From an uncultured Prevotella sp. (lineage in GTDB: Bacteria; Bacteroidota; Bacteroidia; Bacteroidales; Bacteroidaceae): 8,519 nucleotides of DNA. This document shows positions 1-6,328 of this stretch, one piece after another. The DNA lies in contig CALZMK010000045.1 of the NCBI GenBank assembly GCA_945788545.1, positions 1-8,519 of the forward strand. Direction: 5' to 3'. Position 1 is the first letter of the stretch. The number at the start of each line of letters is the position of its first letter. The notes beneath the pieces were generated by a model that searched no databases, was not told where the DNA came from, and worked only from the letters and a program-made list of their open reading frames with translations. The position numbers were made by a program, and so were the translations under genes.

Positions 1-41
1 GGGCAGGTAACGCCCGAACAATAGGCATAATCTTTATTCAT
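1..41 (-). CDS. Small cysteine-containing protein, N-terminal fragment
   Basis: An ATG at 41 on the minus strand opens a frame that stays open to the window edge, reading MNKDYAYCSGVTC and then a partial codon. It starts 20 nt downstream of the helicase loader stop, in the same direction, so it is probably the next gene of the operon. The Cys-X4-Cys spacing close to the N-terminus resembles small cysteine-rich, presumably metal-binding proteins that I associate with Bacteroides-group phages, but only 13 residues are visible. No function can be given; the gene is cut by the window. Confidence 0.5.
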   Translation of the reverse strand, partial: MNKDYAYCSGVTC

Positions 42-61
42 AGCTAATTATAATTTTAGTT

Positions 62-781
62 TCACTTCTTTCTGAATGATTTCTCCGTACCGAAGTTGAT
101 GATGTGCATCATTTCCCGGAAACGGTCTGCAATTCGTTCATCGTAGTATTTGGAGATTTCGTCTGCCGCAAGGTTGGACGATGCCAATGTGCAGAACTGC
201 TCCTCATAGCGGTAGGATATGACATCCATTGCCGCCGTAACGAAATCGCCGTAGTGTATGCTCTCACGTGGCTCTGTTCCGAGGTCGTCAATGGCGAGTA
301 TCTCCATCTTACGTAACCTCCTGAACTTGTAAACATCACTCTCGTTATCCCTTGTGGGGTTATTGTATGCTTTGGCAAGCAACACGAGGTCTTTTGCCGA
401 AACAATCATATAACCCTTTATCGGGTGCCCTGTCTCACTACTGTAGCCCTCATCGGATCGCAGGTAGTTCACGAGGTTTTGCAATGCACGCAGGATTGTG
501 GTCTTGCCGTTGCCTGCTCCACCGCAGAGGAACAGCCCGAAAGTGGAAGCATCGGAGGTAAGCCATTTGGCAATATCCCATAGATGACGCTTGTAGTCTT
601 CGGTTGCATAGAACTGTCGGTATCGGTGTGCAACCTCTACCCGGCACGCTTCGTAAAGCATTGCATATACCTGTTTGGGCGTGTAAGGCAACCTAAAACG
701 AGTCACCGTATGTTTTCTTCTCATCAGCTGAGAGAACATTTGCTCCGCGTTGATTTCTTCTTTCGGATCTAACTGTAACAT
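62..781 (-). CDS. DnaC-like AAA+ helicase loader ATPase
   Basis: This 239-aa protein is an AAA+ ATPase of the DnaC/IstB type. It probably loads the host replicative helicase (DnaB) onto phage origin DNA opened by the adjacent initiator. A Walker A motif GGAGNGKTT lies at residues 87-95, Walker B ILAIDDLG at 161-168, a sensor-1-like ASSN at 200-203, and DERIADRFRE at 214-223 carries the likely arginine finger region (R220). About 80 residues before the ATPase core would hold the helicase-binding part. The gene lies directly downstream of the initiator. If the first ATG is used it overlaps that gene by 89 nt; ATGs at 739 and 724 are alternatives, also inside the overlap. Purine-rich AAGAAAG precedes the first ATG. 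IstB-type transposition helpers share the fold, but no transposase is nearby and the initiator favours a replication role. Confidence 0.88.
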   Translation of the reverse strand: MLQLDPKEEINAEQMFSQLMRRKHTVTRFRLPYTPKQVYAMLYEACRVEVAHRYRQFYATEDYKRHLWDIAKWLTSDASTFGLFLCGGAGNGKTTILRALQNLVNYLRSDEGYSSETGHPIKGYMIVSAKDLVLLAKAYNNPTRDNESDVYKFRRLRKMEILAIDDLGTEPRESIHYGDFVTAAMDVISYRYEEQFCTLASSNLAADEISKYYDERIADRFREMMHIINFGTEKSFRKK

Positions 782-1499
782 CTTTCTCTTGTTGTTTATT
801 CTTGTTGATTACTATGCGCAGCCATGAGTTGAAGTGCTGCTTCGCATCCTGCATAGACTGATGGCGTGCCTTGCCGTCAGCCACACACTGCACCTTGAAG
901 TCATCAAAACTGTTCCGAAGCTGCTCTATGCTCACAGAGTGAAGCTGCCGCAGTCCGTTAAGCCAACTTTCATCTTTTTTCAGTTGATCAATTTCCTGCT
1001 CCAGAGTTAACGTATAGGCCGCTTGTGTAGATTCAATCGTCTTGGCAGGACTCTCAGTCTGTACTTTTTTCTTTGTAACCGGTTTGGGTTTGTCTGCTAC
1101 TTTTGGCTTATAGTCCAATAGATTGTATTCGCTGATAGTTGCCGTCCGCTTGCAAAGCCTGGTGATATTCATATATCTTTCCTGTATGCCATTCGATGTC
1201 ATGATCCCCTCCGCCTTGAATAGTTCCTTAGAGAATAATCCGATGTTCAAGCAGCAGTTAATGACCTCCTGTATATACGCCTCATCGTACCCGGTCTGCT
1301 CCGAGATTACAAAGGGCAGCTCATTGTCCCACCTGATGTAGTACCCATCTTTGTAGATAATACACAGCAGGAAAGCATATACAGTCACAGCCTTGCCGCC
1401 TTGATACTTGATTAACTTCCTAATACGCAAATCTTGGAAGAAGTCTATGTCGAATGGAAAGTATTCCAAACCAGTCTTTACAGTACGTGCCATAATCAT
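693..1499 (-). CDS. Phage replication initiator, Lin1244/Lin1753 N-terminal domain (DUF4373 type)
   Basis: This 268-aa protein has the N-terminal pattern of Lin1244/Lin1753-like (DUF4373) phage replication proteins: a MARTVKTGLEYFPFDIDFF start, then a winged-helix-like domain over about residues 10-115. A Lys/Pro/Ser/Thr-rich linker runs from about 128 to 160. A C-terminal helical region (about 165-240) contains FNSWLRIVINK, as in the DnaD-like tail domain that in related proteins contacts the helicase loader. The tail is basic and ends in TYGDSF. The likely role is to bind the origin and recruit the helicase via the adjacent DnaC-like protein. The start may be 1499 or 1493 (MARTV); family members usually begin at the latter. 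The upstream VRR-NUC gene stops 6 nt before the first ATG. Family assignment is from pattern recognition, not a profile search. Confidence 0.82.
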   Translation of the reverse strand: MIMARTVKTGLEYFPFDIDFFQDLRIRKLIKYQGGKAVTVYAFLLCIIYKDGYYIRWDNELPFVISEQTGYDEAYIQEVINCCLNIGLFSKELFKAEGIMTSNGIQERYMNITRLCKRTATISEYNLLDYKPKVADKPKPVTKKKVQTESPAKTIESTQAAYTLTLEQEIDQLKKDESWLNGLRQLHSVSIEQLRNSFDDFKVQCVADGKARHQSMQDAKQHFNSWLRIVINKNKQQEKDVTVRSERRNQRGANVLSADEKKTYGDSF

Positions 1500-1505
1500 A
1501 CGGTC

Positions 1506-1937
1506 TTATTTATCGTTTCTCAAATAGTCGTCCACCTCACGCCTGAAATCGTCAAAGGAACGACACACCACATATTTGTACTCTCCGTCTGTACAGACTA
1601 TGTTCTGCCATTGCTTTTGGTTTTCTCGCTGCCTGCCTTTGAGAGTTTTCATTTCAATGAGCAATGCTCCGTAATCCCGGTTGCTCTTCAGGAGGATGAG
1701 GTCTGACACTCCTGCCACAACTCCCTCGGCTTTCAGTTTCGCTGCCGTAGTAGCATCACGTCTGCCACCATTTGGGACGGCGAACAACCTGCCTTTCAGC
1801 TCGGGGTATTGGAGGGAGAACCACCGCACACACGCACACTGTATGCGGTGTTCCTCGTCCGTAGGTCGTTTTCGAGTGGTAGCAGCTTTTTTGTGTGCTG
1901 CTACCAACTCGTCAAATGTCAGTTTACTTTTCGTCAT
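1506..1937 (-). CDS. VRR-NUC domain nuclease
   Basis: This 143-aa protein matches the VRR-NUC branch of the PD-(D/E)XK nucleases, which cut branched or flap DNA and occur as standalone phage proteins. An acidic helix with E28/E29 precedes IQCACVRWF (32-40). FAVPNGGRR (52-60) follows, then KAEGVVAGVSDLILL (69-83) with catalytic D79. LIEMK (93-97) supplies the E-x-K pair E95/K97, and KGRQ with Q107/Q109 follows, as expected of the family. All catalytic positions are present, so it should be active. It probably resolves replication or recombination junctions. Its ATG overlaps the HU-like stop codon (TAATG, 1935-1939), so translation is likely coupled. VRR-NUC proteins are often encoded near SNF2 helicases in phages, which fits the gene two places upstream. 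Confidence 0.9.
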   Translation of the reverse strand: MTKSKLTFDELVAAHKKAATTRKRPTDEEHRIQCACVRWFSLQYPELKGRLFAVPNGGRRDATTAAKLKAEGVVAGVSDLILLKSNRDYGALLIEMKTLKGRQRENQKQWQNIVCTDGEYKYVVCRSFDDFRREVDDYLRNDK

Positions 1938-2215
1938 TATTTCAAGTTCATACGTTCTTTCAACTCTTTACTTAACACGAGTTTGGCAGTATTCCGTGCT
2001 GGAATGGTTACTACTGTACCCTTGCTGATGTTGCGTGCCTTTTTGGGTGCAGTCTTAATGGCTTTGATAGTGGCGAAACCACGAATGTAAACACTCTCGC
2101 CCTTGATGAGTGACTGGCTGATAGCATCTACCACGCTTTCGGTGGCGGCTATTGCCTGTGAACGACTTAATTTCGTGTTGTTGATAACGTAATCAACGAT
2201 GTCATTTTTCTTCAT
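1937..2215 (-). CDS. HU/IHF-family DNA-binding protein
   Basis: This 92-aa protein has the full length and layout of the HU/IHF family: an N-terminal helical dimerisation half (MKKNDIVDYVINNTKLSRSQ, then a helix to about 37), the conserved YIRGFATI turn (43-50), a basic beta-arm and a C-terminal helix (VLSKELKERMN). It would bind and bend DNA as a dimer, perhaps at the phage origin or in phage recombination complexes. At the tip of the DNA-binding arm, where most HU proteins have RNPxTG, this one has RNISKG, so the intercalating proline is missing. The gene's first 14 nt overlap the end of the 60-aa gene, and its stop overlaps the VRR-NUC start. It could also act as a phage-encoded replacement for, or modulator of, host HU. 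Confidence 0.92.
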   Translation of the reverse strand: MKKNDIVDYVINNTKLSRSQAIAATESVVDAISQSLIKGESVYIRGFATIKAIKTAPKKARNISKGTVVTIPARNTAKLVLSKELKERMNLK

Positions 2216-2384
2216 TTTGAACTGAATTTAATATTGTTAATAACTTCTTTTCTAACTTCTTTTTCATCTGTCTTATAACCCACGCTCGGCATCTGTTCCG
2301 TTGTCCGGGCAGGCTGTCATATACCTTTACAGCGCCATCGAGATACTTGATGATCTTCTGCACATCGGTTTTGCTGATCTCCAT
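2202..2384 (-). CDS. Small helical protein of unknown function
   Basis: This 60-aa, strongly charged protein has a predicted helix-turn-helix-like outline: a first helix at about residues 4-20 (DVQKIIKYLDGAVKVYD), a PGQRNRCRAW turn (26-35), then a basic helix MKKKLEKKLLTILNS. I recall similar PGQR..CRAW proteins in Bacteroides-group mobile elements but know no function. Its ATG overlaps the SNF2 stop codon (TGATG at 2382-2386), and its end overlaps the HU-like start by 14 nt. It is therefore translated between the helicase and HU and may be an accessory to one of them. No catalytic motif is visible. Confidence 0.75.
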   Translation of the reverse strand: MEISKTDVQKIIKYLDGAVKVYDSLPGQRNRCRAWVIRQMKKKLEKKLLTILNSVQNEEK

Positions 2385-3820
2385 CAGCCCGAGGTATTGA
2401 GGAACGAGGACACCAACTCATCGAAATACATTTCATCGGTTGGTATATCATCGTCCGAGTTCATTATTTCACTCGCAATAGATTTCTTGCGGTGTATGAG
2501 GTTGTAAATGGTGTGGTCGATTGTGCCACGTCCGAGCAGGTAGTAACAGGTTACGTTGTCTTTCTGACCTATGCGGTGCGCTCTGTCCTCACATTGGCAG
2601 CAGTCGGCATACGTCCAAGCCAATTCAATGAATGCCACGTTTGATGAGGCTGTAAGTGTCAGTCCCACTCCGGCAGCTTTGATTGAACAGATGATGAGGT
2701 TTACATCGGGGTTGTTCTGGAACGCATCGACAGATGCCTGTTTGTTTACCATACTATCACGTCCTGTAACAGTTACCGCACGAGGGAACACCTTTTGCAG
2801 TTCGTCCACAATTTCGTGAAGTGAGCAGAACACGATGAGTTTCTTACCGCTGTCGAGAAATGTGCGTATGAAATCTACCGCCTGTGCGATTTTGCCTTTG
2901 GTGGCGAGAGAACGAAGCGTCATGAAGCGGACGAGTGCTTCCATACGCATTTTGCGGCGTATCTCCCAATCGGTACACTCGGTGTACTCCTGCAAGTATG
3001 CAGCGAGATCTGCGGCAGCAAGGTTGTATTCCTTATCATTGGATATCTCAACGTATAAGTCCACACGTGTTTTGTCGGGGAGCTGTGGCAACACCTTCGC
3101 TTTCTCACGGCGTATCATACAGGTATCATACAACTGCTTTGAGAGGACGGACAACGACACAGCAGGCTCTGCCTTTTTGTCCCTCGGGTCGGTGCAGTAA
3201 TCTGCCATAAACTTGGCACGTCCTCCAAAATCGCCTACGCGGTCCAATATGGAGAGCTGGGCGATTAAGTCCTCGGGACGATTTACAACAGGAGTCCCGG
3301 AAAGGAGTATGCGGTAATCCTTGCCAACGGAGAGACCTTTCGCAAAGATTGTCTGCTGTGCCGATGGGTCTTTGACACGATGGCTCTCGTCAATGATGAT
3401 TGACTTGAACATGCGTATTTGCGGACAGAACACCACATCTTTGAGTCGGAACTGCTTGCCTCCCTTAATATCCCAAACGAAGTATTTGCGAAGGCTCTCA
3501 TAATTGACAATGGCGACCTGATGAACACCCATTGACAAGAGATAGCCCCAAGTGGTGCGGACATTGTTGTCAAGCACAAGTGCGCTCTTATCGGTGATTT
3601 TCTCGAACTCACGCTGCCAATTGATTTTGAGTGATGAGGGACAAATCACAAGGCAGGGATAAGCGTTGGCAGTATCGACAATACCAATGCTTTGTAGAGT
3701 TTTACCCAAGCCCGGTTCATCGCCGATAATGAGGCGCTTCTTGTCAAGTCCGTATGCAATTCCCTCGCGTTGGTAGGGATAAGGCTCAACACGCAGGTGG
3801 TGTCTTAGTTCTTCTGGCAT
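2384..3820 (-). CDS. SNF2-family DEAD/DEAH-like helicase (SMARCAL1-like)
   Basis: This 478-aa protein is a compact SWI2/SNF2 ATPase with both RecA-like lobes. Motif I is DEPGLGKT (34-41), Ia VICPSS (58-63), II IIDESH (142-147) and III LLSGTP (172-177). The second lobe has LIVFCS (328-333), motif V AAGVGLTLT (382-390) and motif VI CEDRAHRIGQ (410-419). QREG at 17-20 fits the Q motif of the family. Such small phage SNF2 proteins resemble the annealing or fork-remodelling helicases of the SMARCAL1/RapA class; they translocate on duplex DNA and remodel forks or strip proteins. There is no extra accessory domain, only a short acidic tail after about 455. The start is supported by GGAGG eight bases upstream. 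It is followed by a 60-aa gene, HU and VRR-NUC, which suggests a joint role in DNA processing. A counter-defence role is possible but unsupported. Confidence 0.93.
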   Translation of the reverse strand: MPEELRHHLRVEPYPYQREGIAYGLDKKRLIIGDEPGLGKTLQSIGIVDTANAYPCLVICPSSLKINWQREFEKITDKSALVLDNNVRTTWGYLLSMGVHQVAIVNYESLRKYFVWDIKGGKQFRLKDVVFCPQIRMFKSIIIDESHRVKDPSAQQTIFAKGLSVGKDYRILLSGTPVVNRPEDLIAQLSILDRVGDFGGRAKFMADYCTDPRDKKAEPAVSLSVLSKQLYDTCMIRREKAKVLPQLPDKTRVDLYVEISNDKEYNLAAADLAAYLQEYTECTDWEIRRKMRMEALVRFMTLRSLATKGKIAQAVDFIRTFLDSGKKLIVFCSLHEIVDELQKVFPRAVTVTGRDSMVNKQASVDAFQNNPDVNLIICSIKAAGVGLTLTASSNVAFIELAWTYADCCQCEDRAHRIGQKDNVTCYYLLGRGTIDHTIYNLIHRKKSIASEIMNSDDDIPTDEMYFDELVSSFLNTSG

Positions 3821-4002
3821 GGCTTATACCTCCATCCGTTAAGTTCGTAAACACGCTTGCGGGCTTCCTCTCTGTTATGGTAAAGAGGCTCACCGGGGAC
3901 CGGAGAAGCAGATGATGCCGTTTCTCCCACATAATCGTAACGATAGATGCGAAAAGCACGTCCACGAGGTTCGTAATAGCATTGTCCTACTTTTGGTTTC
4001 AT
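3805..4002 (-). CDS. Small hypothetical protein (65 aa)
   Basis: The protein starts MKPKVGQCYYEPRGRAFRIY, which looks like the start of a compact beta-rich domain. A Ser/Pro-rich loop (about 27-38) and a helix (NREEARKRVYELNG, 43-56) follow, ending in a Cys-containing basic tail. I recognise no family. I chose the ATG at 4002 because it follows the DUF1367 stop by 7 nt and has AAGTGAAAG upstream; the frame also has an ATG at 4074, but that would add 24 residues overlapping the DUF1367 gene. The last 16 nt overlap the SNF2 start, so the two are probably coupled. Confidence 0.72.
   Translation of the reverse strand: MKPKVGQCYYEPRGRAFRIYRYDYVGETASSASPVPGEPLYHNREEARKRVYELNGWRYKPCQKN
3829..3833 (-). 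promoter_or_regulatory. Shine-Dalgarno-like GGAGG before the SNF2 gene
   Basis: On the minus strand GGAGG lies 8 nt before the ATG at 3820, inside the last codons of the 65-aa gene (the Trp-Arg codons of its GWRYK segment). It is the only near-perfect Shine-Dalgarno sequence I see in this window; the other starts have at best weak purine runs, as is usual in Bacteroidota. It may raise SNF2 translation, or be a chance result of the overlapping coding sequence. Confidence 0.45.
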
Positions 4003-4009
4003 AATACTT

Positions 4010-4447
4010 TCACTTAAAATTTTCAACTTCGGCCAACAAGTCTTCGCGCTCAAGTCCTCGTATATACTTGTCAAGCACGAGATTTACGCTGCCGTTATAG
4101 AACCGCTCAAATTCTTCTTCATCCATTGCCGCGAACGATATGCTGCAATACTCAATCTCACGCTCGCCATACTCGTTGACATACGATGTGAAATGACCGA
4201 GGTCGCGCTTGAAGCGGCGCAGCATATCGTCCACACTGCGTATGTTCCACCGCTCAACGAGCGGAAGAGGTAGGTTGTCGTATGCCAACCTAACCAGCGC
4301 AAAGAATTTTTTGTGAAACTCGTAGTTGCGTGGTTGACTGATGCGACAACGGACGGTAGAGCCAACATGAAGACGCTGCTTCATGTCGTAGTCACTGTCG
4401 TAGAGCGGCACAAGACCGTAGGGAGTTACGCGGCAATAGATATCCAT
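4010..4447 (-). CDS. DUF1367-family phage protein
   Basis: This 145-aa protein matches my memory of DUF1367, a family found in phage early regions. Its diagnostic segment is QPRNYEFHKKFFALVRLAY (residues 38-56), preceded by a short beta-rich part with VGSTVRCRIS (28-37). The C-terminal half is charged and helical, with DEEEFERFYNGS around 109-120. The biochemical role is not established. Its location between the RecE-like nuclease and the SNF2 helicase fits a recombination or replication accessory; NinB-like recombination proteins share the PRNxxFHKKFFAL-type motif loosely, so a nucleic-acid-binding role is a reasonable guess. The start lies 2 nt after the nuclease stop (TAATCATG). Confidence 0.75.
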   Translation of the reverse strand: MDIYCRVTPYGLVPLYDSDYDMKQRLHVGSTVRCRISQPRNYEFHKKFFALVRLAYDNLPLPLVERWNIRSVDDMLRRFKRDLGHFTSYVNEYGEREIEYCSISFAAMDEEEFERFYNGSVNLVLDKYIRGLEREDLLAEVENFK

Positions 4448-4449
4448 GA

Positions 4450-5118
4450 TTATGCGGTTTTATGTGGTGTTAAGAGCCACCACTGAAATGCCAATTCTTC
4501 GTATTTCTGGCGACCACGATTATAGATCTCATCGCCACGAGTGATGAACTTTTTGAATACACGACAGTTCTTTTTACTGATGGCGTAAATGAAATCACGG
4601 TCGCTCTTTGCCAGATCCATATACCAGGCACGACTCCTGTCCCAATCGAAGAAGTCAACCGCCTCGTCGAACTCCTGCTGCGAGCTGGCAAAGGTTGTTT
4701 TGAGGTCGCCACCAAAAGCACCGAGCCACCAATCCCATTTGCAACGAGTATCGAGCGAGAACGCGAAGTCGCAGTATGTGAACTGCTGTGCCTTATTGAC
4801 CATGAAGCGTTGCGTTTCGGCACATTCAAGCACTTTGGCAAGGAACGCATCTCTGCGAGCCTCCATGCGGAGAGACTTTTGCATTTCCTGTGCGTGGCGA
4901 AACTCGTCCTCGGTGTAGAGAACATCATCGACCATCAAGCGGTAGTAGTCCACCCGGGCAGGCTCTGTGATGATAGCATCGACCAGAGAGCCGAAACGGA
5001 ACGCAGCTTCACGATCGCCGAATTGTGGGCGAGGGTGGAGTATGTCGCGCAAAGCCGTGAGGTCGGAGTTGGAGACCTCAGTGCGGTTATAGTATTCATC
5101 TGGATTATGATTAGCCAT
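4450..5118 (-). CDS. RecE-like PD-(D/E)XK exonuclease
   Basis: This 222-aa protein looks like the nuclease domain of RecE/exodeoxyribonuclease VIII (DUF3799-like), which resects dsDNA ends to give the single strands that RecT coats. NSDLTALR (17-24) matches the family's typical S-x-S-x-L opening. FGSLVDAIITEP (42-53) is the usual G-x-x-x-H-x-x-x-x-x-P segment, but with Asp where His is common. RCKWDWW (125-131) supplies D129, and GDLKTT (137-142) the D138/K140 pair of the active site. AWYMDLA (164-170) stands where related proteins have a Gln/Tyr motif. It is somewhat short for the family, so either a minimal nuclease or a diverged one. It is the third gene of the recT block, starting 2 nt after the coiled-coil gene stop. 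Confidence 0.8.
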   Translation of the reverse strand: MANHNPDEYYNRTEVSNSDLTALRDILHPRPQFGDREAAFRFGSLVDAIITEPARVDYYRLMVDDVLYTEDEFRHAQEMQKSLRMEARRDAFLAKVLECAETQRFMVNKAQQFTYCDFAFSLDTRCKWDWWLGAFGGDLKTTFASSQQEFDEAVDFFDWDRSRAWYMDLAKSDRDFIYAISKKNCRVFKKFITRGDEIYNRGRQKYEELAFQWWLLTPHKTA

Positions 5119-5120
5119 GA

Positions 5121-6317
5121 TTACTTTGCCTTAACTTCGTCTACGTATTCAACACTCTCGTCAGTCACGTATATATCCTCTTTATTGGCCAGTTTCTCGC
5201 AGAACGTGATTTGTTTCTTGAACATCTTGGAAAGTTCCTCAACAGAGAGCGTGTAGCCCTCATTGCTCCACCACAGCGCGATAACGGGCATAATACCTTC
5301 AGGATTGAGTAGGTTGATTTTCTTGGTTACTTTTGTCTTTGGCTGGTAACCGGCCATAGTAGCCTGAGCGTTGTTGAACAGTGAAGATATTTCTGCAGCA
5401 CCACGTTCCATTTCGGCCTTACGCTTTTCCTCCGCCTCGCGTGCGGCACGTTCTTTCTCCATACGTTCGGCCTCAGCTTTCTGCCGTGCCTCCATTTCGG
5501 CCTTAATGCGTGCAGCTTCCTCCTCGTTAGCCTGTTTCATACGTTCGAGGTTCGCTTTCTTGGATGGAAGACGGTCGATGATGTACTGCTTTGTGCTGTC
5601 CACCTCGAAGTCGTATTGTTCGGTGAACTGCTTACCAAGACGTTCCTTTGTCTCTATCTCTACCTTGCGAAGTTCCTCAACAGAGACACCGGCAGGGATG
5701 CGGATAAATGTGTGCAGGTTGTAGAGGAAGTCGGCAGGAAGTTCAGACGAGAACTCTTGAATCTTCTTGAATGATGCTTCGTAGTTGGCAAGGTTTACGG
5801 CATTGTCAATGGCTGAAAGGTCGTTGCATACCTTGTTTACGAGTTGTTGGAACTGTGACTTGAAATCCTCCTCGATGTCCTGCTTCATACGTGCACGCGC
5901 CTGTTCTGCCTGTTGGCGTTCATACTCACGGCGGCGGCGTTCCTCCTCCTCGGCACGCTTCTTTGCGGCAAACTGATTGCGGATCTGCTGCAATTTGTAT
6001 GGAATGGTGTCGGATTTGAGAGGGTCGATAGCGTTCTCCATTGCTGTGAATTCCTTACGTATATCGTCAAAGAGTTTGGTGACAGGCGAACGGCGTTCGT
6101 TCATCCTCTTAACGGTCTTACGAGCCTTTTCTATATAGTTGGCTGCTCTCTGGTCGAGTTCGTCAGTCATTCCCTGCTGCTGTATGGCATCAAGGATTGC
6201 TTGACCTGCTTCGATACACTTTTCACGTGATAACCGGTTGTCTTGGTAAGACTGAGGAGCGGCAGACACTATGGTCTGTATGTTCTCCTGCTTGATGATT
6301 GCTATTTCTTGTGTCAT
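5121..6317 (-). CDS. Coiled-coil protein of the recombination block, function unknown
   Basis: This 398-aa protein sits between recT and the RecE-like nuclease. Residues 1-110 are helical. About 115-150 form a highly charged Glu/Arg coiled coil (KKRAEEEERRRREYERQQAEQ is its core). A globular part at about 150-250 follows, then a second coiled coil at 255-307 rich in Glu, Ala and Lys. The last 70 residues (about 325-398) form a separate domain with ALWWSNEGYTLSVEEL (347-362). There is no signal peptide or membrane segment, so a TolA-type label suggested by the coiled coils would be wrong. DUF1351-type proteins occupy the same position in some Firmicute phage recombination operons, and it may be an analogue. 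An inferred role is a scaffold or single-strand DNA partner for RecT and the nuclease. Confidence 0.8.
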   Translation of the reverse strand: MTQEIAIIKQENIQTIVSAAPQSYQDNRLSREKCIEAGQAILDAIQQQGMTDELDQRAANYIEKARKTVKRMNERRSPVTKLFDDIRKEFTAMENAIDPLKSDTIPYKLQQIRNQFAAKKRAEEEERRRREYERQQAEQARARMKQDIEEDFKSQFQQLVNKVCNDLSAIDNAVNLANYEASFKKIQEFSSELPADFLYNLHTFIRIPAGVSVEELRKVEIETKERLGKQFTEQYDFEVDSTKQYIIDRLPSKKANLERMKQANEEEAARIKAEMEARQKAEAERMEKERAAREAEEKRKAEMERGAAEISSLFNNAQATMAGYQPKTKVTKKINLLNPEGIMPVIALWWSNEGYTLSVEELSKMFKKQITFCEKLANKEDIYVTDESVEYVDEVKAK

Positions 6318-6328
6318 AGTCGTAGGCT

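Noticed and set aside
3283..3612. Alternative frames within the SNF2 gene on both strands
   Set aside because: They lie inside a gene with all helicase motifs intact and read as low-complexity Ser/Arg-rich shadow proteins.
5371..5976. Plus-strand Ser/Arg/Ala-rich frames opposite the coiled-coil gene
   Set aside because: They are the antisense image of Glu/Ala/Arg-rich coiled-coil codons, not independent genes.
5121..6317. TolA or cell-envelope integrity protein
   Set aside because: The resemblance comes only from charged coiled coils; there is no membrane anchor or signal peptide, and the neighbours are recombination genes.
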